Of a DNA stretch of 62,809 bases, positions 51,503 through 60,541 are shown piece after piece. The DNA is taken from positions 1 to 62,809 of the forward strand of contig NZ_JABFMU010000038.1 of the NCBI RefSeq assembly GCF_013359695.1. Direction: 5' to 3'. The DNA comes from Pseudomonas sp. C2B4. Lineage in GTDB: Bacteria > Pseudomonadota > Gammaproteobacteria > Pseudomonadales > Pseudomonadaceae. The notes beneath the pieces are model-generated. The model searched no databases. It was not told the origin of the DNA and was given only the letters and a program-made list of their open reading frames with translations. The translations under genes were made by a program, and so were the position numbers. How positions within the stretch are numbered: position 1 is the stretch's first letter; each line of letters opens with the position of its first letter.

Positions 51503-52450
51503 TCACACCAGGTTCTGTTCTTTCGACCAGTTCGCGTACCACTGGCGGAACAATCCGTACTGGGCTTCGGCATAACGACGCTGGGCATCGGTGAGAACAT
51601 CGGTGTCGTTGAAGTGCAGGCTGTATTCCTTGTCGCCGTTGAGCACCATCAAGTGCTTGTAAAAGAGCACCAGGTCGCAGCCTTCGTCGAAGGACGAGAG
51701 CACGGCCAATGCAGATTCCAGTTCGCGCGCCAGACGACGGGCCTTGGCGTCGCCTTTGGCCGCCTGCTTGCTCAGGGCCACCAATTGCAATACCTCGCGC
51801 GGCAGTGCGTTGCCGACGCCGGTGATCGCGCCGGTGGCATTGCAGTTGACGAAACCATGAACCACCTGGGTATCGACCCCGACCATGAGAGTGACGGCAT
51901 CGTCTTTGGAGGTGATGTGCTCGGCGGCGTAACGCAGGTCGGCGGCGCCACCGAATTCCTTGAAGCCGATCAGGTTGGGGTGCTCGCGGCGCAGTTCGAA
52001 GAACAGGTCGGCACGGGTGGCAAAGCCGTAGTAAGGGCTGTTGTAGATCACCGCCGGCAGATTCGGAGCGGCCTTCAGAATCGCTGCAAAATGGGCCTTT
52101 TGCGCGGTCGCCGAAGCACCACGGGACAGCACGCGAGGAATCACCATCAGGCCATGGGCACCGACCTTGGCCGCATGGGCCGCGTGGGACACCGCTTCAC
52201 GGCTGTTGATCGCACCGGTACCGACGATGGTCGGAATGCCGGCGGCGACCAGGCGTGCCACGCCTTCCTGGCGCTCGGCCTCGGTCAGCAACGGCCAGTC
52301 GCCCATCGAGCCGCAATACACCACAGCGCGCATGCCGATATCGATCAGTTCGCGACCCTTGGCCACCAGGGCGTCGAAGTCCGGTTTGCGTTCGGCGGTG
52401 CACGGGGTCATCAGTGCGGGAATGCAGCCAGTGAAGACGTTATCGCTCAT
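51503..52450 (-). CDS. 1-pyrroline-4-hydroxy-2-carboxylate deaminase (DHDPS family)
   Basis: 315 residues, class I aldolase barrel. GCIPALMTPC, VVYCGSMGDWPLLTEAER (replacing the GTTGE of true DapA), YNSPYYG with the conserved Tyr and IGFKEFGG with the Schiff-base Lys. The CGSMGDWP signature plus the neighbouring epimerase and DadA-like enzyme point to the hydroxyproline-pathway deaminase (LhpC), which yields alpha-ketoglutarate semialdehyde. Confidence 0.85.
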   Translation of the reverse strand: MSDNVFTGCIPALMTPCTAERKPDFDALVAKGRELIDIGMRAVVYCGSMGDWPLLTEAERQEGVARLVAAGIPTIVGTGAINSREAVSHAAHAAKVGAHGLMVIPRVLSRGASATAQKAHFAAILKAAPNLPAVIYNSPYYGFATRADLFFELRREHPNLIGFKEFGGAADLRYAAEHITSKDDAVTLMVGVDTQVVHGFVNCNATGAITGVGNALPREVLQLVALSKQAAKGDAKARRLARELESALAVLSSFDEGCDLVLFYKHLMVLNGDKEYSLHFNDTDVLTDAQRRYAEAQYGLFRQWYANWSKEQNLV

Positions 52451-52519
52451 GGTTGAAAGCTCCTTGAAAATTCATTCAGCTCGATTGGCAGGTCTGGGGA
52501 GGGCATTCGGCATGGCGGC

Positions 52520-53446
52520 TCAAATGCCCCACGCGAAGGGATCCTGTTCGTCGATCAGCAACGTGCTCTCGGCGGTCATGTAGGCGCGGCCGGTGATGAA
52601 TGGGCGGATGCGTTCGCCTTCCCATTCGTAGCGGCCTTCGAACTGGCTGGCGGTGATGCCGGCCTGAATCCAGCGTTCGCCCGCCGCCAGTTTTCCATCG
52701 GCCGCCAGGCACGCCAGCTTGGCGCTGGTGCCCGTGCCGCAGGGCGAGCGGTCGTAGGCCTTGCCCGGGCACATGACGAAGTTGCGGCTGTCGGCACGGT
52801 CGTCGTCGGCGAACAGCTCGACATGGTCGATGAGGGCGCCGTCTTCGCCGTGGATGCCCTGGTCTTGCAGTGCCTTGAGCATGGCCCAGGTGTATTCGGT
52901 CAAGGCGTCGACGTTGTCCATTTGCAGCACCTTTCCATGGTCCGATACCAGGAAAAACCAGTTGCCGCCCCAGGCGATATCGCCATGCACGATGCCATGC
53001 CCGGGCACCTCGACGGCTACCCGTTGACGGTAGCGGTAGGCCGGCACATTGCCCACCGTCACCGCACCGTCGTCATGCAGCGTGGCGCTGACCTGGCCGA
53101 CCGGTGTATCGATCTTGTGCACGCCCGGGCTGATATGCCCAAAGTGGTGCAAGGACGCGACCAGGCCGATGGTGCCGTGACCGCACATGCCGAGGTAGCC
53201 CGCATTGTTGAAGAAAATCACACCGCAGGTGGCGTCCGGCGAGACGGGCTCGCAATACAGGGCGCCCACCAGCACGTCGTTGCCACGGGGCTCCAGCAGG
53301 CAGGCTCGACGCCACTGGTCATGCCGGTCGCGCAGGGCATCGCGTTTTTCGGTCATGGTGTCGCCGGGCAGATCGGGAAAGCCTTTCATCACCAGGCGAG
53401 TCGGTTCTCCGCCGGTATGGGAATCGATGACCTGTATTTTTTTCAT
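52520..53446 (-). CDS. 4-hydroxyproline 2-epimerase
   Basis: 308 residues, proline racemase family. The two catalytic cysteines are in GMCGHGTIG and SPCGTGTSAK, the pair expected of 4-hydroxyproline epimerases (a Thr replaces the second Cys in 3-hydroxyproline dehydratases). IDSHTGGEPTRLV at the N-terminus. The start at 53446 has ACAGG upstream. It converts trans-4-hydroxy-L-proline to cis-4-hydroxy-D-proline and opens the operon. Confidence 0.92.
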   Translation of the reverse strand: MKKIQVIDSHTGGEPTRLVMKGFPDLPGDTMTEKRDALRDRHDQWRRACLLEPRGNDVLVGALYCEPVSPDATCGVIFFNNAGYLGMCGHGTIGLVASLHHFGHISPGVHKIDTPVGQVSATLHDDGAVTVGNVPAYRYRQRVAVEVPGHGIVHGDIAWGGNWFFLVSDHGKVLQMDNVDALTEYTWAMLKALQDQGIHGEDGALIDHVELFADDDRADSRNFVMCPGKAYDRSPCGTGTSAKLACLAADGKLAAGERWIQAGITASQFEGRYEWEGERIRPFITGRAYMTAESTLLIDEQDPFAWGI

Positions 53447-53665
53447 AAACCTGTCCATTGGATGAGATCGAAAGGCGAGGGGTGTCTGAATCCATACGCT
53501 ATGGCCACAGCGTGAACGCGTCAGCCTCCCCGCGATTGATGTTTTCCACTGGCATGGATGACGAAATCAGCACAATGCTCACGACGGTGATGTCCCCTCG
53601 ACAGGGCGTCGGGGTTGGGGCAACCTGCTGGGCGTTTCGCCTGGGCGAAGAAGGAAGGGAGCTTC

Positions 53666-54445
53666 ATGACGCAGAACACGTTTGCGATCCTGTGCCAGGG
53701 CAATGACGCCAGTCGTCCTCAGACCCTCGATGAACTATTGGCGGGCGTGGCACTGTTGTTGCCGATGCTGGACGAGATTCCCAATGCCGCGATCTTCATC
53801 AAGGATGTCCAGGCGCGCTACGTCATGGCCAACCGCACCCTGGTGCAGCGCTGCGGACTGAAGCACCTGCAACCGTTGCTCGGCAAAACCAGTGCCGAAG
53901 TCTTTCCGGCACAGTTGGGACCTGGCTATACCGAACAGGATCGGCGGGTGTTGGAGCAGGGGCTAGTGCTGGAGGATCAGCTGGAGTTGCACTTGTACGG
54001 CAGTCGGGAGCCCGGCTGGTGCCTGACGCACAAACGGCCGTTGTACAACCGTAAGGGGGACATCATCGGTCTGGCGGGAATTTCGGTGGACCTGCAATCG
54101 GCCAGCGAGAGGCACCCGGCCTACCAGCGCCTGGCGGCGGTGGACGAATACGTCCGCGCGCATTTCAACCGGCGCGTCACCCTGGGCGAGTTGACGCGGA
54201 TCGCCGGCATTTCAGTGGCGCAACTGGAACGGTACTGCAAGCGGGTGTTCAACCTGACGCCCCGGCAGATGATCCAGAAGGTTCGTCTGGAACACGCCCA
54301 TCGCCTGCTGCATACCGACATGCCCATCACCGAGGTGGCACTGCAGTGCGGCTACACCGACCACAGTGCGTTCACCCGCCAGTTCAAGGCATTGACCGGT
54401 TTTACGCCGCGCCACTACCGGCAGGTCACACTCGCTGATACCTGA
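53666..54445 (+). CDS. PAS-AraC regulator of hydroxyproline catabolism
   Basis: 259 residues. A PAS-like sensor occupies residues about 40-150 (EIPNAAIFIKDVQARYVMANRTL, GDIIGLAGISVDL); the AraC double HTH follows (RVTLGELTRIAGISVAQLERYCKRVFNLTPRQMI, PITEVALQCGYTDHSAFTRQFKALTGFTPRHYR). The start at 53666 has GGAAGGGAG upstream. It is divergent from the epimerase, so it is the probable activator, sensing hydroxyproline or an intermediate. Confidence 0.87.
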   Translation: MTQNTFAILCQGNDASRPQTLDELLAGVALLLPMLDEIPNAAIFIKDVQARYVMANRTLVQRCGLKHLQPLLGKTSAEVFPAQLGPGYTEQDRRVLEQGLVLEDQLELHLYGSREPGWCLTHKRPLYNRKGDIIGLAGISVDLQSASERHPAYQRLAAVDEYVRAHFNRRVTLGELTRIAGISVAQLERYCKRVFNLTPRQMIQKVRLEHAHRLLHTDMPITEVALQCGYTDHSAFTRQFKALTGFTPRHYRQVTLADT

Positions 54446-54448
54446 CGA

Positions 54449-54649
54449 TCAAAAGCCAATGGCCTGCCCGACAAGGCTGTCTTGCACGCCGGCCATCAGG
54501 TGCAGCGGAACCTGCTGCTGATGCTCCAGCGACGGCATCTCAAACCCGCCCACGATCTGAAGCGGTCGCTCACTCAACCCGGTCGCCTCCTCTTCCTTTG
54601 CCTTGGCCATTCTCGCGTGGTTCGCTGCGATTTCATTGAGAGTTGACAC
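54449..54649 (-). CDS. Small hypothetical protein
   Basis: 66 residues from GTG 54649 with GGAG 6 bases upstream. STLNEIAANHARMAKAKEEE is a helix; LERPLQIVGGF-like and HLMAGVQDSLVGQAIGF follow. Only 3 bases separate its stop from the converging AraC gene. Unknown function. Confidence 0.62.
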   Translation of the reverse strand: MSTLNEIAANHARMAKAKEEEATGLSERPLQIVGGFEMPSLEHQQQVPLHLMAGVQDSLVGQAIGF

Positions 54650-54839
54650 GTTACATCTCCGGTGACTGACCAAGCGTATTGCTGGAGTCCTTAAGCGTTA
54701 GTTTGAAGTGCTGCCGTGTCAGAATTATGTCGTTCTGGGGCCGCTACGCCCGCCTGTGCAAGCCGTAAGCCAGACAGGGGCGCTCCTGGTGCCCCGGGAT
54801 TTGATTTGCGACGAAAGGTTGTGCGATGAGTCAGGGCAA

Positions 54840-55265
54840 TTACGACCGGTATTTGATGACAATCCCTTTGAGCTTGCGACCTTCGATGGTTTTCACATCG
54901 CGCGCCCACAGTGGCCCGTTGGCATGAGCGCCCACTGTGCCGATACGGTCATAGACCACGACCACGGCATCGCCCCCCAGCTTGGCGGATTCCTCGCGCA
55001 ATTTCTGTTCGACCTCGGCAATCGGTGGCGCGGGATCGACGCTGGCATCGATCAGCACTTCACCCAGGCGAATGTGTGGGCGAAGGGGTTCGGAGCGCAG
55101 CACCGCCACTTCGCTGGGCATCGTCGGAGCGGGGTGCTCGACACCGACATAGGCGGTGCTCTGGGCATCGACGGTGGCGCAGCCACTCAGCGTGAGCAGC
55201 GTGGCGGTGAGCCCGCCAGCCAGTAGCGATAGTTTGAAACGGGTGGACCAGGATGGGGCAGGCAT
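54840..55265 (-). CDS. Hypothetical lipoprotein
   Basis: 141 residues from MPAPSWSTRFKLSLLAGGLTA; the lipobox is LSGC. The mature domain has RLGEVLIDASVDPAPPIAEVEQKLREESAKLGGDAVVVVYDR and ends GIVIKY, an alpha/beta pattern of many small outer-membrane lipoproteins. GGAGA precedes the start. Function unknown. Confidence 0.75.
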   Translation of the reverse strand: MPAPSWSTRFKLSLLAGGLTATLLTLSGCATVDAQSTAYVGVEHPAPTMPSEVAVLRSEPLRPHIRLGEVLIDASVDPAPPIAEVEQKLREESAKLGGDAVVVVYDRIGTVGAHANGPLWARDVKTIEGRKLKGIVIKYRS

Positions 55266-55409
55266 GGTGGATTTCTCCGGGCAATTCACTGGGAATGGCA
55301 TGTTGACGGTAGCAGACGGGCGGGGAGTTGCCAGAACGCCCAACCTGTTCGGATTGGGCTGTTTCATGCCTGGAACATCGTCGATCAGGTTGACCTTGTC
55401 ACGGATGTC

Positions 55410-55509
55410 TGTAGGAGCGAGCTTGCTCGCGATGGGCGTTAACGAAAACGCGTACTTCCTGGATCACCGCGGTGTTTTGTAGTCCATCGCGAGCGAGCTC
55501 GCTCCTACA
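55410..55509. repeat. REPIN (GTAGGAGCGAGC family)
   Basis: TGTAGGAGCGAGCTTGCTCGCGATGG and an inverted copy ending GAGCTCGCTCCTACA, about 100 bases in total, between the lipoprotein and VOC genes. Confidence 0.82.
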
Positions 55510-55518
55510 GTATTAGGT

Positions 55519-55932
55519 TCATTGATCCTTTTCGCAGTTGACCATCCACGACACGCCAAAGCGATCGACCAGCATGCCAAAACGGGCGGCCCAGAAGGTG
55601 GTCTCCAGCGGCATTTGCACATTGCCGCCTGCTGACAGCGCGGAGAACACACGCTCCGCCTCGGCAATGCTGTCGACATTCAACGAAATCGAACAGCCGT
55701 TCATTTCTTCGGTGGGACGATCAGGCGTGGTGTCCGAGCCCATGATGGCCTGGTCGCCCACGGCAAGACGCGTGTGGATGATCAGGTTGTGCAGGTCCTT
55801 GGGGACGTGATCGCCGGCGGGTGTTTCGCCGAAGGTCAGCATGGCTTCGATCTGGCCCTTGAGGCATTCGGCATAAAAGGTGAACGCAGCTTTGCAGTCA
55901 CCGTTGAAGATCAGGTAGGGATTGATTTTCAT
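55519..55932 (-). CDS. VOC/PhnB-like protein
   Basis: 137 residues from MKINPYLIFNGDCKAAFTFYAECL, the start of the PhnB/YjdN-type glyoxalase-fold proteins; FAARFGMLVDRFGVSWMVN-type ending (here FWAARFGML) is typical. No catalytic role can be assigned. The stop is 10 bases from the REPIN. Confidence 0.86.
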   Translation of the reverse strand: MKINPYLIFNGDCKAAFTFYAECLKGQIEAMLTFGETPAGDHVPKDLHNLIIHTRLAVGDQAIMGSDTTPDRPTEEMNGCSISLNVDSIAEAERVFSALSAGGNVQMPLETTFWAARFGMLVDRFGVSWMVNCEKDQ

Positions 55933-56022
55933 GGTTCGGCTCCCGGTCATTGAAGGGATACACCGGATTGGACGCTTGATCGGCAAGCGAATTCCGATGA
56001 CATCGACTGGGCAAGCAAAGCG

Positions 56023-56682
56023 CTAAATCGCGAGGGGAGCCTGGGTTTTTTTAGATGTTTTTTCGATAGACCGGGCAAGACTTATTGCTTCGGTCGGGCG
56101 TCGTGGCGCGAGGACGCGTTCGATGGCTCCGCTGAGCATGTTCTCCAGGAGTTCGTCCTGCTCGGCTTCGTCCAGCGGATGGGGTGACAGCCAACTCGGT
56201 GCGTTGTTAAGCAAGGCAGCAATGGCGTGCCCGGCTGCCAGCAGACCTGATTCGCTGAATCTGGAGCGGGCTCCGAGCATCACCAACAAACGGCGCTCGT
56301 ATTGCTCGCGCAATTGGCGAACTCGTGCCTGTTGCTCTTCATTGAGGCAGCCGCTGTCGCGTTCCACCAATCGAAAATGCCACGGCATATCGCGGTGCAG
56401 GTTCAGGTGTGCGCGGATCAGGCTGTTGAGCCGGTCGCGTTTGGCCGGTGCCTTTTGTTCGATGCGGCCAAGGGTGGCCAACAGCTCTTCGTAAAACTCC
56501 TCGATCAGGTCGAGCAGCAAGTGCTGTTTGCTCGGGTAATGGTGATACAGCGAGCCTGGGGAAAGCCCCAGGCACGTGGCGAGCTCGCGCATGCCGACCT
56601 GGCCGAAACCCTTGCTGGCAAACAACTCCAGCACCTTGTCCCGGTACTCGGCGAAACGCGAGCAACGCTCAGGCATAGGCAT
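56023..56682 (-). CDS. TetR-family regulator
   Basis: 219 residues. The HTH is at about residues 10-55 (VLELFASKGFGQVGMRELATCLGLSPGSLYHHYPSKQHLLLDLIEEFY); the rest is a helical ligand domain. Its start overlaps the end of the 3-hydroxyacyl-CoA dehydrogenase gene by 14 bases (or 8 with the second Met), so the two are co-transcribed; it may sense an acyl-CoA. Confidence 0.9.
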   Translation of the reverse strand: MPMPERCSRFAEYRDKVLELFASKGFGQVGMRELATCLGLSPGSLYHHYPSKQHLLLDLIEEFYEELLATLGRIEQKAPAKRDRLNSLIRAHLNLHRDMPWHFRLVERDSGCLNEEQQARVRQLREQYERRLLVMLGARSRFSESGLLAAGHAIAALLNNAPSWLSPHPLDEAEQDELLENMLSGAIERVLAPRRPTEAISLARSIEKTSKKTQAPLAI

Positions 56683-57520
56683 GGAAGCCGCGCCCCGTTT
56701 TGCGTCCCAGGTAACCGGCGGCGACCATTTCCTTGAGCAGCGGCGCCGGGCGGTATTTGCTGTCGTTGAACCCTTCGTAGAAGGCTTCCATGATCGCCAG
56801 CAGGGTGTCCAGGCCGATCAGGTCCGCCAGGGCCAGCGGGCCGATGGGCTGATTGCAGCCCAGGCGCATGCCGGCGTCGATGTCTTCGGCACTGGCCAGG
56901 CCTTCCTGGAACACCAGGATCGCTTCGTTGATCATCGGCACCAGAATCCGGTTGACCACAAAGCCCGGGCGGTTGCCGGCGGTGATCGCGGTCTTGCCCA
57001 GTGCGGTGGCCATGTCCAGCGCCAGGGCGTGGGTGGCGTCGCTGGTTTGCAGGCCGCGGATGACTTCGATCAGTCCCATCACTGGCACCGGGTTGAAGAA
57101 GTGCAGGCCGATAAAACGTTCAGGCTGGCTGACGCTGGCGGCGAGTTGGGTGATCGACAGCGACGAGGTGTTGGAGGCGATCACGCAGTCGGTGCTGACC
57201 TGCGCGGCGATCTGTTGCAGTACCCGCAACTTCAGTTCGAGGTTCTCGGTGGCGGCTTCGATCACCAGTTGCGCGTTGTGCAGGCTGCTGTAGTCGGTGC
57301 TGGTGCGGATCTTGTCGAGGGCCGCGAGTTTTTGCTCGGGCGTCAGGGTTTCCTTGGCAACCTGCCGATCGAGGTTCTTGCCCACGGTCGCGACGGCTTT
57401 TTGCAAAGCGCTGTCGGAGATGTCGAGCAAGGTCACGTTGAAACCGGCCAGGGCGCAGACTTGCGCAATGCCGTTGCCCATGGTGCCGGCGCCGATCACG
57501 CCAATGTGTTGCAGATTCAT
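56669..57520 (-). CDS. hbd: 3-hydroxybutyryl/3-hydroxyacyl-CoA dehydrogenase
   Basis: 283 residues, the usual length. GVIGAGTMGNGIAQVCALAGFNVTLLDI is the NAD site; SNTSSLSITQLAA, HFFNPVPVMGLIEVI holds the catalytic His, and NRPGFVVNRILVPMINEAI follows. It oxidises (S)-3-hydroxyacyl-CoA to the 3-keto form. Confidence 0.93.
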   Translation of the reverse strand: MNLQHIGVIGAGTMGNGIAQVCALAGFNVTLLDISDSALQKAVATVGKNLDRQVAKETLTPEQKLAALDKIRTSTDYSSLHNAQLVIEAATENLELKLRVLQQIAAQVSTDCVIASNTSSLSITQLAASVSQPERFIGLHFFNPVPVMGLIEVIRGLQTSDATHALALDMATALGKTAITAGNRPGFVVNRILVPMINEAILVFQEGLASAEDIDAGMRLGCNQPIGPLALADLIGLDTLLAIMEAFYEGFNDSKYRPAPLLKEMVAAGYLGRKTGRGFHAYA

Positions 57521-57686
57521 GTGGCCATCCTTCCGCTCAAACCCTGCGATACCTTGGCCGCAGTGGCGGCCGAAGGCGTACTATGGCCGCGAGTCTAGAG
57601 CCGGCAGGCCGGTTGTCCTATGCCGAAACTGTTCAACGGCGCTGGTGTTTTTTGCCATTTCGAATGATGGGGAGCGTAGCGTTCAC

Positions 57687-58727
57687 ATGCGGGAAAAGGA
57701 CTCGGTGGCCGCCTACTTTGTGCAGGCCATGATTCACGGACTGGGCGATGATCCGCAGCGAGTGCGGGCCGTGCTGGAACAGGCCGGCATCGATCCGCAA
57801 CTGATGCAGCAGCCCACGGCGCGGGTGCCGGCCAGCGCCTTTGCGGCGTTATGGCTGATTCAGATCCGCGAACTGAACGACGAGTTCTTCGCGCTCGATT
57901 CCCACGGCATGCCGCCCGGCGCCTTTGCTCTGATTTGCCGCGCCTTGATCCAGGAACCCGACCTGCACAAAGCCATGCGCCAGTGCCTGGTCAACTTCGC
58001 CCTGTTCCTGCGCGATTTTCGCGGCACGCTGACTGTACGCGGCAAGCGGGCGATCATCAGTCTGGACAGCCATGCGGCAAACGAAGACCTCAGCCGTTTC
58101 GGCGAAGAGACCTTTCTGGTGCTGATGATCAGCCTGCTGTGCTGGCTGGGCGGTCGGCGCATTCCCATTGATCGCGCGGACTTTCGCCACGAACGGCTAT
58201 CGCTCAGTGACGACCGTTTGCTCTGGGGACCCAACCTGACCTTTGGCGCCGAGCGCACCGAAATCGAGTTCGCCAGCCACTACCTGCGCCTGCCGGTTGT
58301 GCAGGACCTGGCCTCGCTGAAAGTGTTCTTGCGCACCGCGCCGCAATGGCTGGTGATCCGCTTCCGCAACCAGCACGGCCTTGCGTCCCAGGTGTATCAG
58401 CGTTTGCGCAGCAGCCACTACGCCCACTGGCCAACCTTGCAGGCGTTCGCCCTCGAACAGCACCTGAGTCCCAGCACCTTCCGCCGCAAGCTGGAACGTG
58501 AAGGGTGTTCGTATCAGGAGATCAAGGACGAAGTACGCCGCGCCGTGGCCTTCGAGCAATTGCGCCAGAGCCGGGCGAGCATCAGCGACATTGCCGAGCA
58601 ACTGGGCTTTCAGGAGCCGAGTGCGTTTCATCGGGCGTTCAAGAAGTGGACGGGGGAGAGTCCGGGGCGGTATCGGGCGCGGTTTCAAGGGGATCGGACC
58701 GATGCACCGGTGGAGCCTGAGGCGTGA
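57687..58727 (+). CDS. AraC-family regulator (OruR/ArgR-like N-terminal domain)
   Basis: 346 residues. The N-terminal Arabinose_bd-type domain (AVLEQAGIDPQLMQQPTARVPASAFAALW, HGMPPGAFALICRALI) is followed by a C-terminal double HTH (LSPSTFRRKLEREGCSYQEIKDEVRRAVAFEQL, SISDIAEQLGFQEPSAFHRAFKKWTGESPGRYR). Divergent from hbd and overlapping the ABC gene by 4 bases; it may control either. Confidence 0.9.
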   Translation: MREKDSVAAYFVQAMIHGLGDDPQRVRAVLEQAGIDPQLMQQPTARVPASAFAALWLIQIRELNDEFFALDSHGMPPGAFALICRALIQEPDLHKAMRQCLVNFALFLRDFRGTLTVRGKRAIISLDSHAANEDLSRFGEETFLVLMISLLCWLGGRRIPIDRADFRHERLSLSDDRLLWGPNLTFGAERTEIEFASHYLRLPVVQDLASLKVFLRTAPQWLVIRFRNQHGLASQVYQRLRSSHYAHWPTLQAFALEQHLSPSTFRRKLEREGCSYQEIKDEVRRAVAFEQLRQSRASISDIAEQLGFQEPSAFHRAFKKWTGESPGRYRARFQGDRTDAPVEPEA

Positions 58728-60538
58728 GCCTTGCCTTCGATCGCTTCACCTCGCTACTCGACCAGTCCCGGCGCGCCTTGCTGCTGGTCTGGGGCACTTC
58801 GCGCGGCTTGTTCCTCGGCCTGGTGCTGGCGACGCTGATTGCCGGGGTGCTGCCGGCGTTGGCGGCGTGGTTGGGGCAACGCATTGTCGACGCCGTGGTG
58901 TTCGCCATGCAGTTGCATGCGCAGCAGGGCAGTGCGCCGTTGTGGCCAGTGCTTCGCTATGTGCTGTTGGAAGCGGGCGTGCTGGCGTTGCTGTCCGCCA
59001 CCCAGCGTGCGCTGTCGGTCCAGCAGTCGCTGTTGCGCGTGCAGCTGGGGCAGAAGGTCAACACGATGATTCTGGAAAAGGCCCAGACGCTGTCGCTGGT
59101 GCAATTCGAGAATTCGGAGTTCTACGACAAGCTGGTGCGGGTGCGGCGCGAAGCCTCGACCCGGCCGTTGGCGCTGGTGATGAAGTCGCTGGGGTTGATC
59201 CAGAACCTGATCGTGCTGATCAGCTTCGGCGTGCTGCTGGTGCATTTTTCGCCCTGGGCGCTGGTGCTGCTGGTGGTCGGTGCGTTACCGGTGTTTTTTG
59301 CCGAGGCGCATTTTTCTGGCGATGCCTTTCGCTTGTTCACCCGCCGTGCACCGGAGAGCCGACAGCAGACCTACATCGAGACGCTGCTGTCCCATGAGGC
59401 CTACATCAAAGAGGTCAAGCTGTTCGGTTTTGCGCCGCTGCTGTTGCAGCGCTACCGCGACACGTTCGCCCGGTTGTATGCCGAGGATCGACGGCTGACC
59501 CTGCGCCGCGATGGCTGGGGTTTCGTCCTGGGTTTGCTTGGCACCGGAGCGTTTTATCTGGCCTATGCCTGGGTGGTGGTCGATGCGGTGCACGGCAACA
59601 TCAGTCTTGGGCAGATGACCATGTACCTGGTGCTGTTCAAGCAGGGGCAGAGCGCCGTGAGCAGCAGCCTCAGTGCCATCAGCGGTCTTTACGAAGATGG
59701 CCTCTACCTGTCCAGCCTCTATGAATACCTGGCCGAGCCCGTGGTGGTCGATACCGGATCCCTCACCGTCGGTGCCGTGCCCGGTGATGGCCTGCGTTTC
59801 GAGAACGTTGGCTTCCGATACCCGGGAGCCCGTCATGCCGCACTGGCAGGCATCGATCTGCACCTCGTGCCAGGGCACAGCATGGCGCTGGTGGGGGAGA
59901 ACGGCTCGGGCAAGACCACATTGATCAAGCTGCTGACCCGTTTATACCGTCCCGATCAGGGGCGTATTCTGCTGGACGGCAGTGACTTGCAGTCCTGGGA
60001 AGAGGACGCGCTGCGGCGGCGCATCGGCGTGATTTTTCAGGACTACATTCGCTATCAGTTCTCTGTTGGCGAGAACATTGGCGTGGGGGACACCCTGGCG
60101 TTTCAAGACGAGCAGCGCTGGCACGAAGCCGCCGCCGAAGGCATGGCCGCGCCCTTTATCGAGCGCCTGGATCGCGGCTATGCCACGCAATTGGGGCGCT
60201 GGTTTGCCGGTGGGCAGGAACTGTCCGGCGGCCAATGGCAGAAGATCGCGCTGTCCCGTGCCTACATGCGCCGCGAGGCCGATATCCTGATCCTCGACGA
60301 ACCGACTTCGGCGCTCGACCCGGCGGCGGAAGCGGCGGTGTTCGAGCATTTCAGCCGGCATACCCGGGACCGCATGACCCTGCTGATTTCCCACCGTTTT
60401 TCCAGTGTGCGTAACGCCGATCACATCATCGTGCTCGATCAGGGCAGGGTCCTGGAGCGCGGCGATCATCACAGCCTGCTCGCGGCGGGCGGGCGTTATG
60501 CGCAACTGTTCGACTTGCAGGCGCGGGGCTATCGATAA
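58724..60538 (+). CDS. ABC exporter, fused membrane and ATPase domains
   Basis: 604 residues, GTG start overlapping the araC stop (GTGA). Six membrane helices in the first about 330 residues, then an ABC domain with Walker A GENGSGKTT, Q-loop FQDYIRYQ, signature LSGGQWQKIALSRAY and Walker B ILILDEPTSALDPAAE, H-loop ISHRFSSV. MsbA/LapB-type half exporter expected to act as a homodimer. Substrate unknown. Confidence 0.9.
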   Translation: MSLAFDRFTSLLDQSRRALLLVWGTSRGLFLGLVLATLIAGVLPALAAWLGQRIVDAVVFAMQLHAQQGSAPLWPVLRYVLLEAGVLALLSATQRALSVQQSLLRVQLGQKVNTMILEKAQTLSLVQFENSEFYDKLVRVRREASTRPLALVMKSLGLIQNLIVLISFGVLLVHFSPWALVLLVVGALPVFFAEAHFSGDAFRLFTRRAPESRQQTYIETLLSHEAYIKEVKLFGFAPLLLQRYRDTFARLYAEDRRLTLRRDGWGFVLGLLGTGAFYLAYAWVVVDAVHGNISLGQMTMYLVLFKQGQSAVSSSLSAISGLYEDGLYLSSLYEYLAEPVVVDTGSLTVGAVPGDGLRFENVGFRYPGARHAALAGIDLHLVPGHSMALVGENGSGKTTLIKLLTRLYRPDQGRILLDGSDLQSWEEDALRRRIGVIFQDYIRYQFSVGENIGVGDTLAFQDEQRWHEAAAEGMAAPFIERLDRGYATQLGRWFAGGQELSGGQWQKIALSRAYMRREADILILDEPTSALDPAAEAAVFEHFSRHTRDRMTLLISHRFSSVRNADHIIVLDQGRVLERGDHHSLLAAGGRYAQLFDLQARGYR

Positions 60539-60541
60539 CCC

